64,000 nt of DNA from Eustoma russellianum (Eukaryota > Streptophyta > Magnoliopsida > Gentianales > Gentianaceae). The notes under the pieces are model-generated. The model did no database searches. It had not been told where the DNA came from and worked only from the letters and a program-made list of their open reading frames with translations. Both the position numbers and the translations under genes were made by a program. The stretch lies in the NCBI GenBank assembly GCA_036186865.1, contig AP025054.1, positions 25,425,424 through 25,489,423 of the forward strand. The letters run 5' to 3'. Every line of letters begins with the position of its first letter. Position 1 is the first letter of the stretch. Positions 43,146-56,307 of the stretch are shown one piece after another.

Positions 43146-44702
43146 ATGGATCCTTTTATTTTTGACGATGCTAGTTCTCCCAATGGTGATGCCTCAAGAA
43201 GAAGAAGGCAAGAAACACTTCTCCTTCTATTTCCAGTGTACATGTCAAGGTTCCTATGTTTGATCCTCTCAACTACCCACTATGGAAATCAAACATAGAA
43301 ACATATCTTCGTTCTTGTGGGTACCGCATATGGAGAGAGGTATCAAAAGGTTCCACCATACCTTTTGATGTTGATGATCCTACTCCTGAAGAGGAGTTGC
43401 AGTTTACCATAAATAGCAAAGCTCTTGCTATTTTAAATAGCTCTCTTACTCTAAATGAGAGAGCTCAGATTCCAGGAGTCCAATCTGCTCATGAAGCTTG
43501 GACAAAGTTGGAGATGTTCTATGAAGGAACATCTCAAGTGAGGAAGGCAAAGAGGAAACAGTTGATCAAACAATTCTACAACTTCATTGTCCCCAAAAGT
43601 GAAAAGATCGAAGAGTCTATTCAAAGATTCACCAAACTTGTCAACCTTCTCACTGCGGTTGGCAAGAAGATAGAGCAAGAGGATCTCAACCATTGCTTCC
43701 TAAATAGCTTAGGAAGAGAATGGAACGCAAAGGTGACGGCCATTGAAGAGTCCAAAGATCTTGAAAATATTACTTTAGACGAACTCTACGGGAATCTCAT
43801 CGCTTATGAGATTCATCTTGATGCGCAAGAGAAGAACGACCCTGTTCGCAACTCAACAAAAGCTCTTGCTTACGAGTCGGAGGACTCGGACGATGAAGTC
43901 GGACTTCTTGTTAGAAGATTCCGGTGTTTTGCGAGAAAGAATGAGGATGAAGCTAAAAGGTTCATCAAGTAGAAATTCTCCAAAGACAAGGTGAAGGGCC
44001 AAGACAATAAATGCTACAAATGCGGGAAGTTTGGTCACTTCATGAAGGATTGTTGGGTGAAGGAGCCGTAACTCAAGGATAAGAAGGCCATCTATCAAAG
44101 GAAGAAGGCCTTGCAAGCAGAAGTAGCCCATTGGGAGAGCATTCTTTCCGGGTCCGAGAGCGACAACGGCGACCATGATGATCTCGCTCTCACGGGTGTA
44201 GTTCATGATGATCTCGACAAGGACATTTGCACTCATGGCCATTGACAATGACATAGAGGTATGCAATATTTCATCTCACTATAGATTGATTGATGAAAGA
44301 GATGATTTAGTGCAAGAAAATGACCTTTTAGATTGAAAATATAAATGTGTCAAAAAGAAATTTAGAGCATGTTTAAATGAGTACAATGACACGTTAGAAA
44401 ATCACATTGCATTACAACTTGAGCATGACATATCATTGACCATGTATGTGATTGCACTAGAAGAGAAACATGATTTGATGAAATCATGTGCTCAAGCCCT
44501 TGATGAAAAGAAAAATGATTCAAGGGTAAGTGCTACAAAAGTAGAGGTTGTTAAGGATGCATCTAGGCTCATTGTGAAAGCTAAAATCAAGCCTAGTGCC
44601 ATGTATGCATCTAAGAAGGGAAAACAACGGGAACAAGCACAAGTCGTCAAGGAGTCTAAAACCTCCGTGAAGAAACAACGGCACATGCCTAAAGCAAAGG
44701 CA
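43146..44702 (+). pseudogene. S2 gag relic (DupA copy), truncated
   Basis: The ATG at 43146 begins MDPFIFDDASS. A one-base deletion near 43222 shifts the frame, and a TAG for Glu ends the next frame at 43970-43972. The zinc knuckle CYKCGKFGHFMKDC (44012-44053) is intact, unlike in DupB. The DFHW-type retrotransposon gag core (LNYPLWKSNIETYLRSCGY, LNSLGREWNAKVTAIEES) is well preserved. A TGA at 44334-44336 is shared with DupB. The sequence ends at the duplication junction after HMPKAKAN. Confidence 0.88.
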
Positions 44703-45009
44703 AACAATAATCACACAACATTTCTTTTAACACCCTTTTGGTTCCCAAGGTTGTGTTCGTTTTGGCCATGAACAACTTGGTTTCAGAAAGTGGTTTTTAG
44801 AGAAATCTTGGCTCACCCAGTTTTCATAGAAGTGGCCCCACTTCACACTTACGTAGGTGATTCCTATCAAGAGCATTCTATCATACCCCACTTGATGTAA
44901 AAAATAATTAGGACATCATTAAAAGCTTTAGCTCACCTTAAATATTCTCTGCAGACAGCATTTTTATGTAACGGAATGAGCAAGTGCTATACTAAAACTT
45001 CATAATGTA

Positions 45010-46520
45010 GTTGTCCTATTGAACCAAGATTCTGGGATCTCAAGTCAACAATGTTGGGTTACCATACTTATTAACACTGGCCTACCGACGAGAATGTTAT
45101 AGGCTGACCTCTCATTTACTACCACGAAATCCACCCACAAATGACGATACTTTGGGTGTTTACCAAAGGTGACAAAAAATATGACCAGACCTGCTGGCTA
45201 CACTGATGCACCGAGAAACCTAAAGAACGGAGTTGACATCAGGTAGAGCTGACTGCCTTGCAGTCTAAGCTATTGGTAAATGTTGCAGTACATTATATTG
45301 GTTGCGCTGTTTATGTTAACATACACTTGATACACCACTGCAATGTTGTTGCGTGCAAGATTAATTAGGAGGCCAATTACCAAGCTATGTCATACCCTAC
45401 AAGAAAAGGATCATTTGGTCGATAGGGGCTTCTTGGAAGACGAATAGTTTGAAGTTCAAGAAATAGTATAGATCATGATATTACCATGAGGCTAACCTGC
45501 ACCAATAGGCTCTTCATCCTCATAATCATCCTTTTTTGTCGGCGTGGCTCATATCTTCGGCACTTGCCTTGAGGGGGAGGTCGATGAAAGTTTAGTCGAC
45601 TGTGCATCCATGATCTTGAATCATGAGATTGATGTAGATGACCTTGCTCAATGAGACGTTCAATCGCGTGCTCCAGCTGCCTGTAATTTTTGGTCATGGT
45701 CGATATCCCTATGAGATTTGCAATAAAACTTTGAATCTCTTTCTGTCTCGGCGTTACAATCGTGGCAAGTCCATTCTGAGTCCCTCCTTTTCCATGACAG
45801 CTAGAATCATTTTATTCCAGGCAAGTAGGGGCAAACCTTCCTTACCTCGACTTTCCAGATGATCAAACACACTAAGCTTATCCCTGGTATCCTTGCAAGC
45901 TTCCTTCATGGCCTTGCGTTGGCCTGCCTGGCGATAGATCTGCTCAGTTTCTCTACAATCTATTCGCTTCCTCCCCTCTAGCATATTGGTGCATTTTCTC
46001 TAGGCACTCACTTAGAGACTTGGGATTCTCTTTGGCCAATTACGAGAAGGGACAACTTACTTTGAGGTTGTTGATGAAGGCCACAACCATGACTCCATCA
46101 TATGGTCCTTGACCTTCAGGGACTCATCAGTGAAGCATTATATAAATTTAATAACAGACTAGTTTGGCTTCTGCCGCAGAATCATCAGAGGAGAGGAGTT
46201 TTTAGTGAAAGGCTCGAAATACACAAATTGTGACTTGAACCTTTGAGTCAACTGTCAAAAAGTAACTCCTGGAACCATCTCCTTGCCTCCCTCTCAAATA
46301 TATAGGGAAAGTCTTGCATCTCAGCGGGTCAAGAATGTTTTTCAGGATCATAGTAGTCTAAAACTGAAATAAATTGTCCGTGGGGTCAGAAGTGCTGTCA
46401 TAGGTGTCCATTTTTGGCACCTTGAAGTTGTCTGGAATCGTATGCTCCATGATCTCTTGGGAAAAGGGATCTCTTGCATGGCGCAAGTGTACTCGTGGTG
46501 ACTCTTAATCCCAGCTATCA
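45010..46520 (-). pseudogene. Gypsy gag and protease relic (DupB copy)
   Basis: Counterpart of 33050-34560. The segment TKNYRQLEHAIERLIEQGHL is readable at about 45637-45697 and the protease tail lies near 45040-45210. It has largely the same stops as the DupA copy. DupB keeps a block at about 46661-46752, with TCATGAGGGGGATCCTCGTC, that DupA has lost. Confidence 0.7.
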
Positions 46521-46822
46521 CAACTACAATTCGATAAGTGCATACATTTACATTGCTCATATTTGGAGTGATGAGATCTCAACCTAAAAGGATTTTTGCC
46601 ATGTGGCAAAGGCTCTGTATAAGTTTTTGTGCCCTTACCTCTAGCATCTGCCATGAACTTATCCTGGGGTCTGGATGACTATTCTTTGGACCTTTCCCTC
46701 CCTCGATAATCATGAGGGGGATCCTCGTCTATGTGTGTGATATCTAGGCCTTTTCCCTTTAGCCATTTGACTATGACTTCGAATGCGCCCAAGTTTTCAG
46801 TAACATATCGCATGGCCTATTC

Positions 46823-49220
46823 TGTTACACTTTGAAATTTTTGAATTAGCCTTTATTCGTTAATTTAAAACTAACGTAGCCTTGGGTGTAATGACCCTTG
46901 AAATTTAATTAATGGTAGTCTATGATTTATATGCAAGTAGTTCCAAACTCGTTATTGGATATATTTGCTAGAAATAAAGGATAAGTAAATAAAAAAATAA
47001 AATATAAAGTATAAAGTATAAAATATACAAAAAGAAAAAAAAGGAATGGATGTCGTGGATAAGGAGGACAAAAAAAGAAAAAGAATATAAAAAAGGTAGT
47101 GAGAACGTGAATAGGGGAGAGGGGGATAACTAATGCCCCCCAAAAAAATTGAACTGGTGATGGTTTTAAAATGGTAGGGGGATTAAGAGAGAAAGGTAAA
47201 AAAATATTAAAAAAAAGAGAGAAGCAGAACGCATGAGAGAGGGCGGCGGCAGAAGGGAGAAAGAGAGAAAGAGAGAAGGAGAAGAGACGAAAGAGAAGAG
47301 GGAAAAGAGAGAAGAAGAAAAGAAGGAAAGGGGGAAGCCATGTCTCTCAATATACTCGCTAGTTCGTATATTTGTGTAAAGTGTCAGCAATCAAGTAGGT
47401 TTTCTTTTTTCCCCTCCAAATTGGTACAATTCAAGCATGCCTTAGTGATAGATTTATACGCTTTTGGTTGTTTTAATTGTTAAAACTTATAGCATGCATG
47501 TTAATCTGTACAATGCATGCGTTCTTGAGACTGTTGAAATGCGTATATTGACCTGAGGTCATTTGATTTGATATCAAAATGGCACACTTTTTACATGATT
47601 AGGACATTTTAGCTTTGTTTTGGCTTTAAAATAGGTTCCTATAGACTGGAAATAGGCAAAAATATAGACTGGTGTCGAAAAAGGACACCTGAGGCTGTAA
47701 GTGCGCCTCACGCGCTGCTGGAAGGGCCGCGCATGAGTATGCACGTGCCCCCTGGTGCCGCTATGCAATTAATAAAAAATAACTCGAACCGGACCGGACC
47801 AGGCGCAGGAAGGCCGGACCCTTAGCATGCCGGCGGTGCACATGCCTGGCCCATTTAATTAAAATATATATAAAAATACTGGGTTGCGCTGACCGTGGGC
47901 GGGGCTGAATGGCCAACGGACCAAGCCCCAGCTTGCCGGCCCAAATCTACTCGATTTATAAAAAAAATAAAAAAATAAATTCGTTGCAGGCTAGCCCTCG
48001 GCGGGCTGGGCTTGGGTGCCATGGTCTAGGCTGGCGAAAATATGGCCAGCCCAAAGGTAAATTTGATTTTTAAATATAATTTCTGAATTTCATGAATTTT
48101 CATTAATGTTATTTAATTAATTAAAAAAGTAATAATTATAGGAAAAAAGGGAAAATAGCATAAAATTATAGATAAATTCCAGAAATTATAAAATGCTGAA
48201 ATTGAATTATTTTAATTAAATTTCTGTAATTTTGATAATTTGTTTAATTCAGATAATCAGGTAATAAATAGAAATAAACTGGGAAAAATGAGGAAACATA
48301 TAGAAATAGCCCAATAATTGTACACAAGCCATGGAAAAATGGGTTGGATGCCGAAAAACGTTTAGTCATTACTCGGAAAATAAATGGACCTAGAAATGAG
48401 CGCCGGAGGATGGTGAGGATGGGCCGGAAGGCCTCAGGCGATGATGTTTTGCATTCATGGCACGTGCATTGCATTTATGGTGGGTCGTGACATACGGGTC
48501 ACAGACACTCAATATGTTGTACGGTGATGGGGGGCCACGAACACTCAATATGGTAACCACTCGGTAGGACTCGGGATCATGCATTCACGTTAGAGATATC
48601 GACATCCTGCATGACATGACTTCGTCGCATGTGACATGCATAGCTGGACATGCATCATGATGTTGTGTATTCTTTACCTGGAGTGAATTACTTTTCTGGA
48701 TTCTTTCCTATGCTTATGTTATCTCATGTTTTATGTGCTATGTGTTATATCATTTCGGTATGCGCCTCTTGTATTAGTTGAGGCAGGTGTCTACTGCTTG
48801 ATTTCCTGTCACTCACCCCTACTTCCCCCCTCCAAGTGAGCATGATGACGACTACGACTATGTCTTTGTTGAGTACGGGGCTGAACTGTGGAGTGCGCAG
48901 ACTGATGGTCACACATAGGATATGAGAAGACCCTGCGATTGTCTATCTTTATCTTCATTGGGATCTCATCAGACCTTACATTGTTTAGATTTTTCAGACT
49001 ATATATGCCAATACTTATTGTTATTTCCAGAAGTTGGTTCATTGTTGTACTGAGGATTTGTTTTATCATGAACTTAATGTTTTTGTGTTTTGTTTCTGCG
49101 AAAAAAATTTCTACGTCTTTTCAGACATGTAGGAAGCTGATTCGACGTCTTGTATTCTCTTTAGCAAGATACGACGGGTGCATTGTTCCCGATGTTAGGG
49201 CTCGGGAGCAGGGAGCTACA
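46823..49220 (+). repeat. Gypsy solo LTR (DupB copy, M2-free)
   Basis: 2398 bp, TGTTACACTTTG to GGGAGCTACA. The left flank is TATTC (46818-46822); the right flank has mutated to TATTT. The M2 empty site, ATTTAATTAATGGTAG, is intact near 46900-46915. Confidence 0.88.
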
Positions 49221-49225
49221 TATTT

Positions 49226-52200
49226 ATGCTCTCTTTGAGTCATTCCTTGAATATTGGTTGTGTGTCATGACTGTCCATCGAAGATCTGCATTGATGGGTG
49301 GTTGGGACAACCTCTTTTTTCTGCAATGGTTAGAAGATTTTTCATCTTTTTATTTAATTTTTTCATCCATGTATGCAGGGTGGCATATGAGTTTTTACAA
49401 AGAAAAGAGATGAATTAAGGCCTGGTTGGCCCTTCTTGTAATGCCAGATGGTGAAGTCAAATCTTCAACTAGAACAGAGGTGATCCAAGAAAGGCAAATG
49501 CTGTCAAAGTCCTGCACAGATTTAGGTTGCTGTCAGAACTAATGTTTCCAAAAAATCTACACAATTTAAAGAACATTAGAGGTCCTGGAGCTATTGCTAT
49601 AGGGAAAACTCTCTGACGTTCAAGTCAGTTGTGGGTCTAATCATACTTATACATTGGAAAAGTGGAGAAACTGGCCTCATTTGTTGTTTGTGGCTGTGTT
49701 GTTTTGTAATGGATCTTCCATGCCCCTTTCGTTGGGCGATCTGTCTTTATACGGACATAGTAGTCAGTGCATGTTGAGGATCTATGGGAGTGTGCCACAT
49801 GTTCTGTCCCACTTGCACGTTGCATCTGTATGATCACAATGTGGTGCCATTTGTTGTGTTGTATGACGTAGTTGCATGCAGACTGACATCTGTCTGGTGA
49901 GTGTTCTCTTAGCCGAGCAGAGACCATGAACTTCATGTGCTGTGTTATTAGCTGACCAGATAGAGTCTGTCTTTCCTCTTTCTATAGTCGAGGCGGGCAT
50001 CAAAGTCGAGGCGAAGCCTTCTGTCGAGACCACTAACTTAAGATTGCCATGATTATTCTTAAACTTGTTTTGTTGGTACATGCCTAAGATCTCAGTCAAC
50101 ATTGAGAAGATGTACTGCACTTTCTGGACCGAGCTGACTTGACTATAATTAGGTTCACCTGTCTGAGTTTAACCTTATATTTCACTGGAAGGATTTGTTA
50201 ATTATCTGGGTTGCTACACTTATCTTTTTTTTGAGGTGTTGGGTTTTGGCTTCAACACTTGATGAATAGGAAAATTCCATTGCAGTTCGAGAATCACACG
50301 GATGAAAAATCGCGGGTTTTGGCCTCAACGCTTGATGAATAGGAAAATTCCATTGTAGTTCGAGAATCACACGAATGAAAAATCGCTAGAAAGATGCTTC
50401 TGCCTTTTTATTTTTTCTGATGCAAGAAGTTTAGCATTAGAAATCTGCGAGTATATGTATATAAAAGCATATGTGTGTGTATATACGTTTGCTCATATAC
50501 ACACACATACAATACACATATGTGAGTAGTGTGTATAATGATGAAAACAGTTGAACAAAGAAATATTTAAGACAACCATGTTCCTTTATTATTATTTTCT
50601 AATTTATTGATACAAATATACACATATATGCATATGTCTGTGTGTGTATATGTTGGCACATACACACATACACATGTGAATGCAGTGTGTATTATGATGA
50701 AAACAGTGGAACAAAGACATATTTAAGACAATCATGTTCCTTTATTATAATTATTTTTAAATTTATTAGCAAAACCAAATACTTCACTTTAATTGTAATC
50801 CTCTCACGAAATCCAATGAACATCAGACGGGCCCTGGCATGAGGTCCAACTTTAGAAAAGGCTCCAAACGGATCCAGACAGGCACTAACACTTCCGACAC
50901 TGATGAAAGTTGATAGTCATAATTGATGACAGCTGACATGGTGAAAGATATACTACAGAAACATGGTACATTATGACGTGGCAATTTGGAATGTTATGGT
51001 AATTTATATTCGTCCCTCACGAACCGAACATTTTGTAAACTGTTTAAGTTTGGTTCGTATTTAGTTAGTATTTGTTGGGTGATTGTTTGTAAACAAGCTG
51101 AATGTAAACAGCTGTTTGGGTTCGTTTGTTATGATGTTATCGAGCCAAATTCAAACTAATTTTAAAGTTTGTTTAGTTAAATGAATCGAGCCAAACTTTT
51201 TATTTAGCTAAACAAATCTAACTTTGAAAAATTAATATTGGGTTTCGTTCGGTTATTTACCAACCATTGCGAAAGAAATATACAATGTATACATGGACCA
51301 TAACCATTATACTGAACAATCTCTACACTCTTGCAATGATTTTCTTTTAGTATCTTATTACATAACTAATTATCCTTTGTTGCTACAACAACATAAAATC
51401 TCTCTTATATAACAATTGCATTCCCATATTTCTAAAAATAGATTCTGCTGGGAAGCTGCTGATTGCGGCATCAGGGAGTTGCTCGCTATTCTCGCTGGTC
51501 CGCTCTACGTACTGTATCTTGGGTGTATATCCTGCGGTGAGTTGTGAGAGTTTTTATAAATCTTTGGTGCTGCGGCTTGAGCCGACGTATGATGATGTGA
51601 CTATTCTCCTTTGGGGTCCTGCGAAGTTTAGCCTTTGGTACAGGAGAAATTGTAACATTCCTGCCCATCTTTTAGCCTTTGATTTGCTGTTGGTGAGGTG
51701 ACATGAGGGGATGAGATCACCTCACCTCACGAATCACCGTGCGACATGTGGCAGCAGAGATGGATGTTGAGCCTAGATGAGGGTGACCGTATCTAGCCTC
51801 ACCATCCACCCCTGCTGTCACGTGTCGCGTGGTGACGCATGAGGTAGGGAATTTGGGATGAGAGTATCCTAACCCAACATGAGGTGTGTCCCCGCCAGCA
51901 CATTTTTTGTTGGCTATTTTGACTGATTATCTTCATGGGAAAGGAGATGCCAGCTGCTGTCGTTCCCGCGTTAATGCAAAACTCGAGGTCAAATCAGCAA
52001 GTGGAGAAAAGAAAAAAGTGCAAAAGAAAGTGAAAAATGACTAAATGAAAAATGCTTCATGCAAGCGAAAGCTTCTTTTGGGTTAGGGCCTTTAATACTC
52101 ATGAAAAACATGGGACGTTGAAAATTATTAATGCTTGCCCCCCTTTTTGCATCTTCTTCTTCTCCTTTAATCGGCTTTAAGACTCACCTTGGTATCTTAG

Positions 52201-52327
52201 AGTCAAAGTTATTTGACATGATGAAGTTGCATGTCGCCTCAAGCACAACTTAACTATTTGGCTTCAACTACATGCTCAAGCCGGTTCGGCCTATGGTACC
52301 CAGAATGTTCCCTCAACGTCTACTTTG
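49226..52327. other. Unrecognised DNA between solo LTR and S2 (DupB)
   Basis: Counterpart of 38545-41640. Contains the 73-bp tandem repeat (50241-50386), the duplicated AC/TG tract (about 50440-50760) and the foldback (51735-51834). No gene recognised. Confidence 0.5.
51735..51834. repeat. Foldback with 44-bp arms (DupB)
   Basis: Arms 51735-51778 and 51791-51834. The right arm has CGTGTCGCG where DupA has CGTGTTGCG, which restores a Watson-Crick pair with the left arm's GCGACATG. Confidence 0.7.
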
Positions 52328-53769
52328 TGTTAGAACAAGTTAAGTTTTGATGATTTGCACAAATTGGTACTTCGAACGACAGATTAGGCGCCTCATGTGA
52401 TGTGGTTGGAAGTTAGTATACTTCGAACGCTTACATTAGGCGCTTCATATGCCTTGGTGAAATCCAGTACAATTCGAACGCCTACATTAGGCGCTTCATG
52501 TGAAGTATCTGGACGCCCAAACACTTCGAACGCCTACATTAGGCGCTTCATGTGTTTTGGAAAAATGCAGTACACTTTGAACGTCTATATTAGGCGCTTC
52601 AAGTGTGCCACTAAGTCAAAAGTACTTTTTTCCCCAAAAGGGCACGTATATCAAGCTATCTTCTGATGAAAAGTCAGAACTACTTCGAATAAGCATGAAG
52701 GATTAGATTAGGCGCTTCATGTGACTTCGAACGCCTTGAGCTGCCCACATAAGGCGCTTTATGTGACTTCGAACGCCTGTTCTTTTTACATAAAGAGCTC
52801 CATGTCACTTTGAACGCTTGGTTAATAAACACATTAGGCGCTTCATGTGACTAACGTTACAAAAGTCTTATGCTTTACTTTCTAAAATCATTTGACTATT
52901 TGTACCCTCCTCTTTTAGTGATTTTTTCACAGGGTCTTTCTCTGCCTTGAAGAAATCAGCTTTCCTCTTCTAGCTTTTATTTTGAAGTTTCTCCAAGAAT
53001 GTGCTACAAGCCAAGAAGAGATCTCAAATGAAGAGGACATACCATCACAAGATGGCAAAGCCCATTATTGGCTCGGCAGAGGGTTTCAAACGGGAAGTTT
53101 TTTGAAGAATGATAAAACAAGGGTTCTTCCATTTTCTTCAACAACTTTTTACATTTTCAATCTCTCAAGTTTTCTCTCAAAGCTCAATCTCTCAAGATAG
53201 TTGTAAACTTTGTATATTTTTACTTTATTGTTGAGAGTGATTATTGTAAGAAGAAGAAGAGTCTTCTTCTTGGTGAGTAAAGATTGTGAGAGGTGAAGTA
53301 GATTGTTGGTCAAGGAGCAAGAGTGCTTCTTGTTTGAGATTTCTAGACCTTGGAGGGTTAGTTGATAGTGTTGTGGTGCACTATACTCCCTACAAGATTT
53401 CTTTGAGGGCAAAGAAGATCTTTGCAGGCTAGACTTCAAGGGGTTAGAATTCTTGGTTGTGGTCTAGGGGTGTGGCCTAGTTTTCCATCTTGTTGGATTT
53501 TGTTTTTGATTGTTGTTTCCCCCATAGAAATAACAATCCCCATTTCAAAATCCTTCTTGTGAAAAATCAAGAAGGTAGAGGAGTAGAGTCATTTGACTTG
53601 AACCTCTATATATCTCTGCGTTCTTTACGTTTCCGCAAAGTTTCATTCATTTCAAAGAACACAACCAAGTATTGGTTGCACTCAAAAACGAAAAATATCC
53701 AAGAAAATATCCATACTTGGTGAACACACTATTCAACCCCCCTTCTAGTGTGTTCCAAGGGACCTAACA
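52328..53769 (+). repeat. S2 5' LTR (DupB copy)
   Basis: 1442 bp, TGTTAG...CTAACA, nearly identical to 41641-43083. Confidence 0.9.
52369..52850 (+). repeat. TTCGAA/AGGCGC motif cluster in S2 LTR (DupB)
   Basis: Nine units spaced about 45-65 bp apart, the third and fourth being best (TTCGAACGCCTACATTAGGC then GCTTCATGTG). The stem CGCCTA/TAGGCG is kept in these; other units vary between the two half-sites, with the distance from TTCGAA to AGGCGC ranging from about 10 to 30 bases. Confidence 0.85.
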
Positions 53770-53770
53770 A

Positions 53771-53783
53771 TTGGTATCAGAGC
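53771..53783 (+). other. S2 primer-binding site (tRNA-Met)
   Basis: TTGGTATCAGAGC lies one base after the LTR end. Confidence 0.9.
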
Positions 53784-53831
53784 GAAATCTTGATTATTTG
53801 AGTTCAAATAGAAAGATTTGGTCTTAGGAGT

Positions 53832-54945
53832 ATGGATCCTTTTATTTTTGACGATGCTAGTTCTCCCAGTGGTGATGCATCAAGAAGAAGAAGGCAAGAA
53901 ACACTTCTCCCTTCTATTTCCAGTGTACATGTCAAGGTTCCTATGTTTGATCCTCTGAACTACCCACTATGGAAATCAAACATGGAAACATATCTTCGTT
54001 CTTGTGGGTACCGCATATGGAGAGAGGTATCAAAAGGTTCCACCATACCTTTTGATGTTGATGATCCTACTCCTGAAGAGGAGTTGCAGTTTGCCATAAA
54101 TAGCAAAGCTCTTGCTATTTTAAATAGCTCTCTTACTCTAAATGAGATAGCTCAGATTCAAGGAGTCCAATCTGCTCATGAAGCTTGGACAAAGTTGGAG
54201 ATGATCTATGAAGGAACATCTCAAGTGAGGAAGGCCAAGAGGAAACAGTTGATCAAACAATTCTACAACTTCAATGTCCCCAAAGGTGAAAAGATCGAAG
54301 AGTCTATTCAAAGATTCAGCAAACTTGTCAACCTTCTCACTGCGGTTGGCAAGAAGATAGAGCAAGAGGATCTCAACCATTGCTTCCTAAATAGCTTAGG
54401 AAGAGAATGGAACGCAAATGTGACGACCATTGAAGAGTCCAAAGATATTGAAAATATTACTTTGGACGAACTCTACGGGAATCTCATCACTTATGAGATT
54501 CATCTTGATGCGCAAGAGAAGAACAACCCTGTTCGCAACTCAACAAAAGCTCTTGCTTACGAGTCGGAGGACTCGGACGATGACGTCGGACTTCTTGTTA
54601 GAAGATTCCGGTGTTTTGCGAGAAAGAATGAGGATGAAGCTAAAAGGTTCATCAAGGAGAAATTCTCCAAAGACAAGGTGAAGGGTCAAGACAACAAATG
54701 CTACAAATGCGGAAGTTTGGTCACTTTATGAAGGATTGTCGGGTGAAGGAGCCACAACTCAAGGATAAGAAGGCCATCTACCAAAGGAAGAAGGCCTTGC
54801 AAGCGGAAGTAGCCCATTGGGAGAGCATTCTTTCTGGGTCCGAGAGCGACAACGGCGACCATGATGATCTCGCTCTCATAGGTGTAGTTCATGATGATCT
54901 CGACAAGGACATTTTCACTCATGGCCATTGACAATGACATCGAGG
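53832..54945 (+). pseudogene. S2 gag relic, first part (DupB copy)
   Basis: The ATG at 53832 opens about 295 readable codons: MDPFIFDDASS, PLNYPLWKSNMETYLRSCGY, the core KQLIKQFYNFNVPKGEKIEE and LNSLGREWNANVTTIEESKD, and an acidic hinge (YESEDSDDDVGLL). A single-base deletion inside the zinc knuckle (CYKCG, near 54710-54712) shifts the frame; the rest of the knuckle and GHFMKDC-type sequence continues in the next frame. DupA has the opposite state, with intact knuckle but shifted N-terminus. Confidence 0.9.
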
Positions 54946-55781
54946 CATGCAATATTTCATCTCACTATAGATTGATTGATGAAAGAGATGATTTAGTGCA
55001 AGAAAATGACCTTTTAGATTGAAAATATAAACGTGTCAAAAAGAAATTTAGAGCATGTTTGAATGAGTACAATGACACGTTAGAAAATAACATTGCATTA
55101 CAACTTGAGCATGACATATTATTGACCATGTATGTGATTGCACTAGAAGAGAAACATGATTTGATGAAATCATGTGCTCAAGCCCTTGATGAAAAGAAAA
55201 ATGATTCAAGGGTAAGTGCTACAAAAGTAGAGGTTGTTAAGGATGCATCTAGGCCCATTGTGAAAGCTAAAATCAAGCCTAGTGCCATGTATGCATCTAA
55301 GAAGGGAAAACAACGGGAACAAGCACAAGTCATCAAGGAGTCTAAAACCTCCTTGAAGAAACAACGGCACATGCCTAAAGCAAAGACAAATGCACCAAAG
55401 GTGTCACAACCTTTGGTCCAAGTCGTGAAACAAAAACCTTTTTTGATTCCAAAGAAGGTTGTTCCTAAAAAGGAATCACAAAATGTGCCAACACAAGCAT
55501 GCACATCTCACAAACATACTCCTACATGTTTTTATTGCAATAGGAAAGGTCATGTAGAAAGAGTATGTAGAGCTAAAAATAATAAGAGTCTTGTGTGGGT
55601 GCCGAAAGGCGTAATGAAGGTAACTAACCTTCAAGGACCCAAAACAAAAAGGGTACCAATTTCATATGGTTCATTTGCAGGCCCTAGCACTCAATGGAGA
55701 AAGCGAAGACAAGAAGGTCAAATGGGTCGTGGACAGTGGGTGTTCCAACCATATGACGGGAGACAAAAGTCTCTTCCATAG
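54946..55781 (+). pseudogene. S2 gag relic, C-terminal part with second zinc knuckle
   Basis: After a TGA at 55020-55022 shared with DupA, the frame from 55059 encodes a coiled-coil-like region (LEEKHDLMKSCAQALDEKKN), a Lys-rich basic stretch and a second CCHC knuckle CFYCNRKGHVERVC (55527-55568). Then comes NLQGPKTKRVP, the usual link to protease. The frame overlaps the protease frame by about 115 bp in a different register, either from a mutation or an old gag-pol shift. Confidence 0.8.
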
Positions 55782-56307
55782 ACTTACTATGCAAGATGGA
55801 GGAGTTGTCCACTTTGGAGGTAGCAAAAGCCAAATTAAAGGACATGGTATTGTGGGTAACAATTCCTTCCCTCTTAGTGATGTCTTATATGTTGTAGGAC
55901 TTAAGTTTAACTTGATAAGTGTCAGTCAACTATGTGATGCTTGTTATGAGGTAACATTTTTGAAAACAAAGTTTGTTGTCAAAAAGGGTAATGCTATCTT
56001 ATTTGAGGCTTTGCGTTTCAAAAATATTTACAAACTTAGCATCAATGATTTGGTTTCTCAAAATGTATCTTTCCTAGTTGCTAAAAATGATTTGACGCAA
56101 CTATGGCATAGACGTCTTGGACATGTATGTTTCAAAACATTTAAATTTATTTGCAAAAACAATAAAGTCCGAGGCCTTCCAAAAATGAGTTTCGAAAACC
56201 ATGACTTATGTGACACTTGTCAAAAGGCGAAGTTTGTGAAAACAAGTTTCAAACCACAGACAAATATATCCACCTCTTGGGTGGTAAACATTATACCTTC
56301 GTGGTAG
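55666..56307 (+). pseudogene. S2 protease and pre-integrase relic
   Basis: ALALNGESEDKKVKWVVDSG carries the aspartic protease triad DSG (55732-55740), followed by CSNHMTGDKSLFHRL and LKFNLISVSQLCD. The zinc-binding pre-integrase block is LWHRRLGHVCFKTFKFICKN and CDTCQKAKFVKTSF. The frame ends where a shift near 56270 moves into integrase. Confidence 0.88.

Larger units (their letters stand above)
44703..55390 (+). repeat. DupB: second unit of the tandem segmental duplication
   Basis: 10,688 bp, same order as DupA: gypsy gag/protease relic, solo LTR, unrecognised 3.1 kb, S2 LTR and gag. It lacks M2 and has one uninterrupted copy of its target. S2 continues to the right past 55390, so DupB carries the original right-hand junction and the break is in DupA. 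Confidence 0.9.

Noticed and set aside
38540..46822. DupA and DupB solo LTRs as the 5' and 3' LTRs of one element
   Set aside because: Each is flanked by its own TATTC copies (one mutated), no primer site or purine tract adjoins, and homology extends far outside both LTRs.
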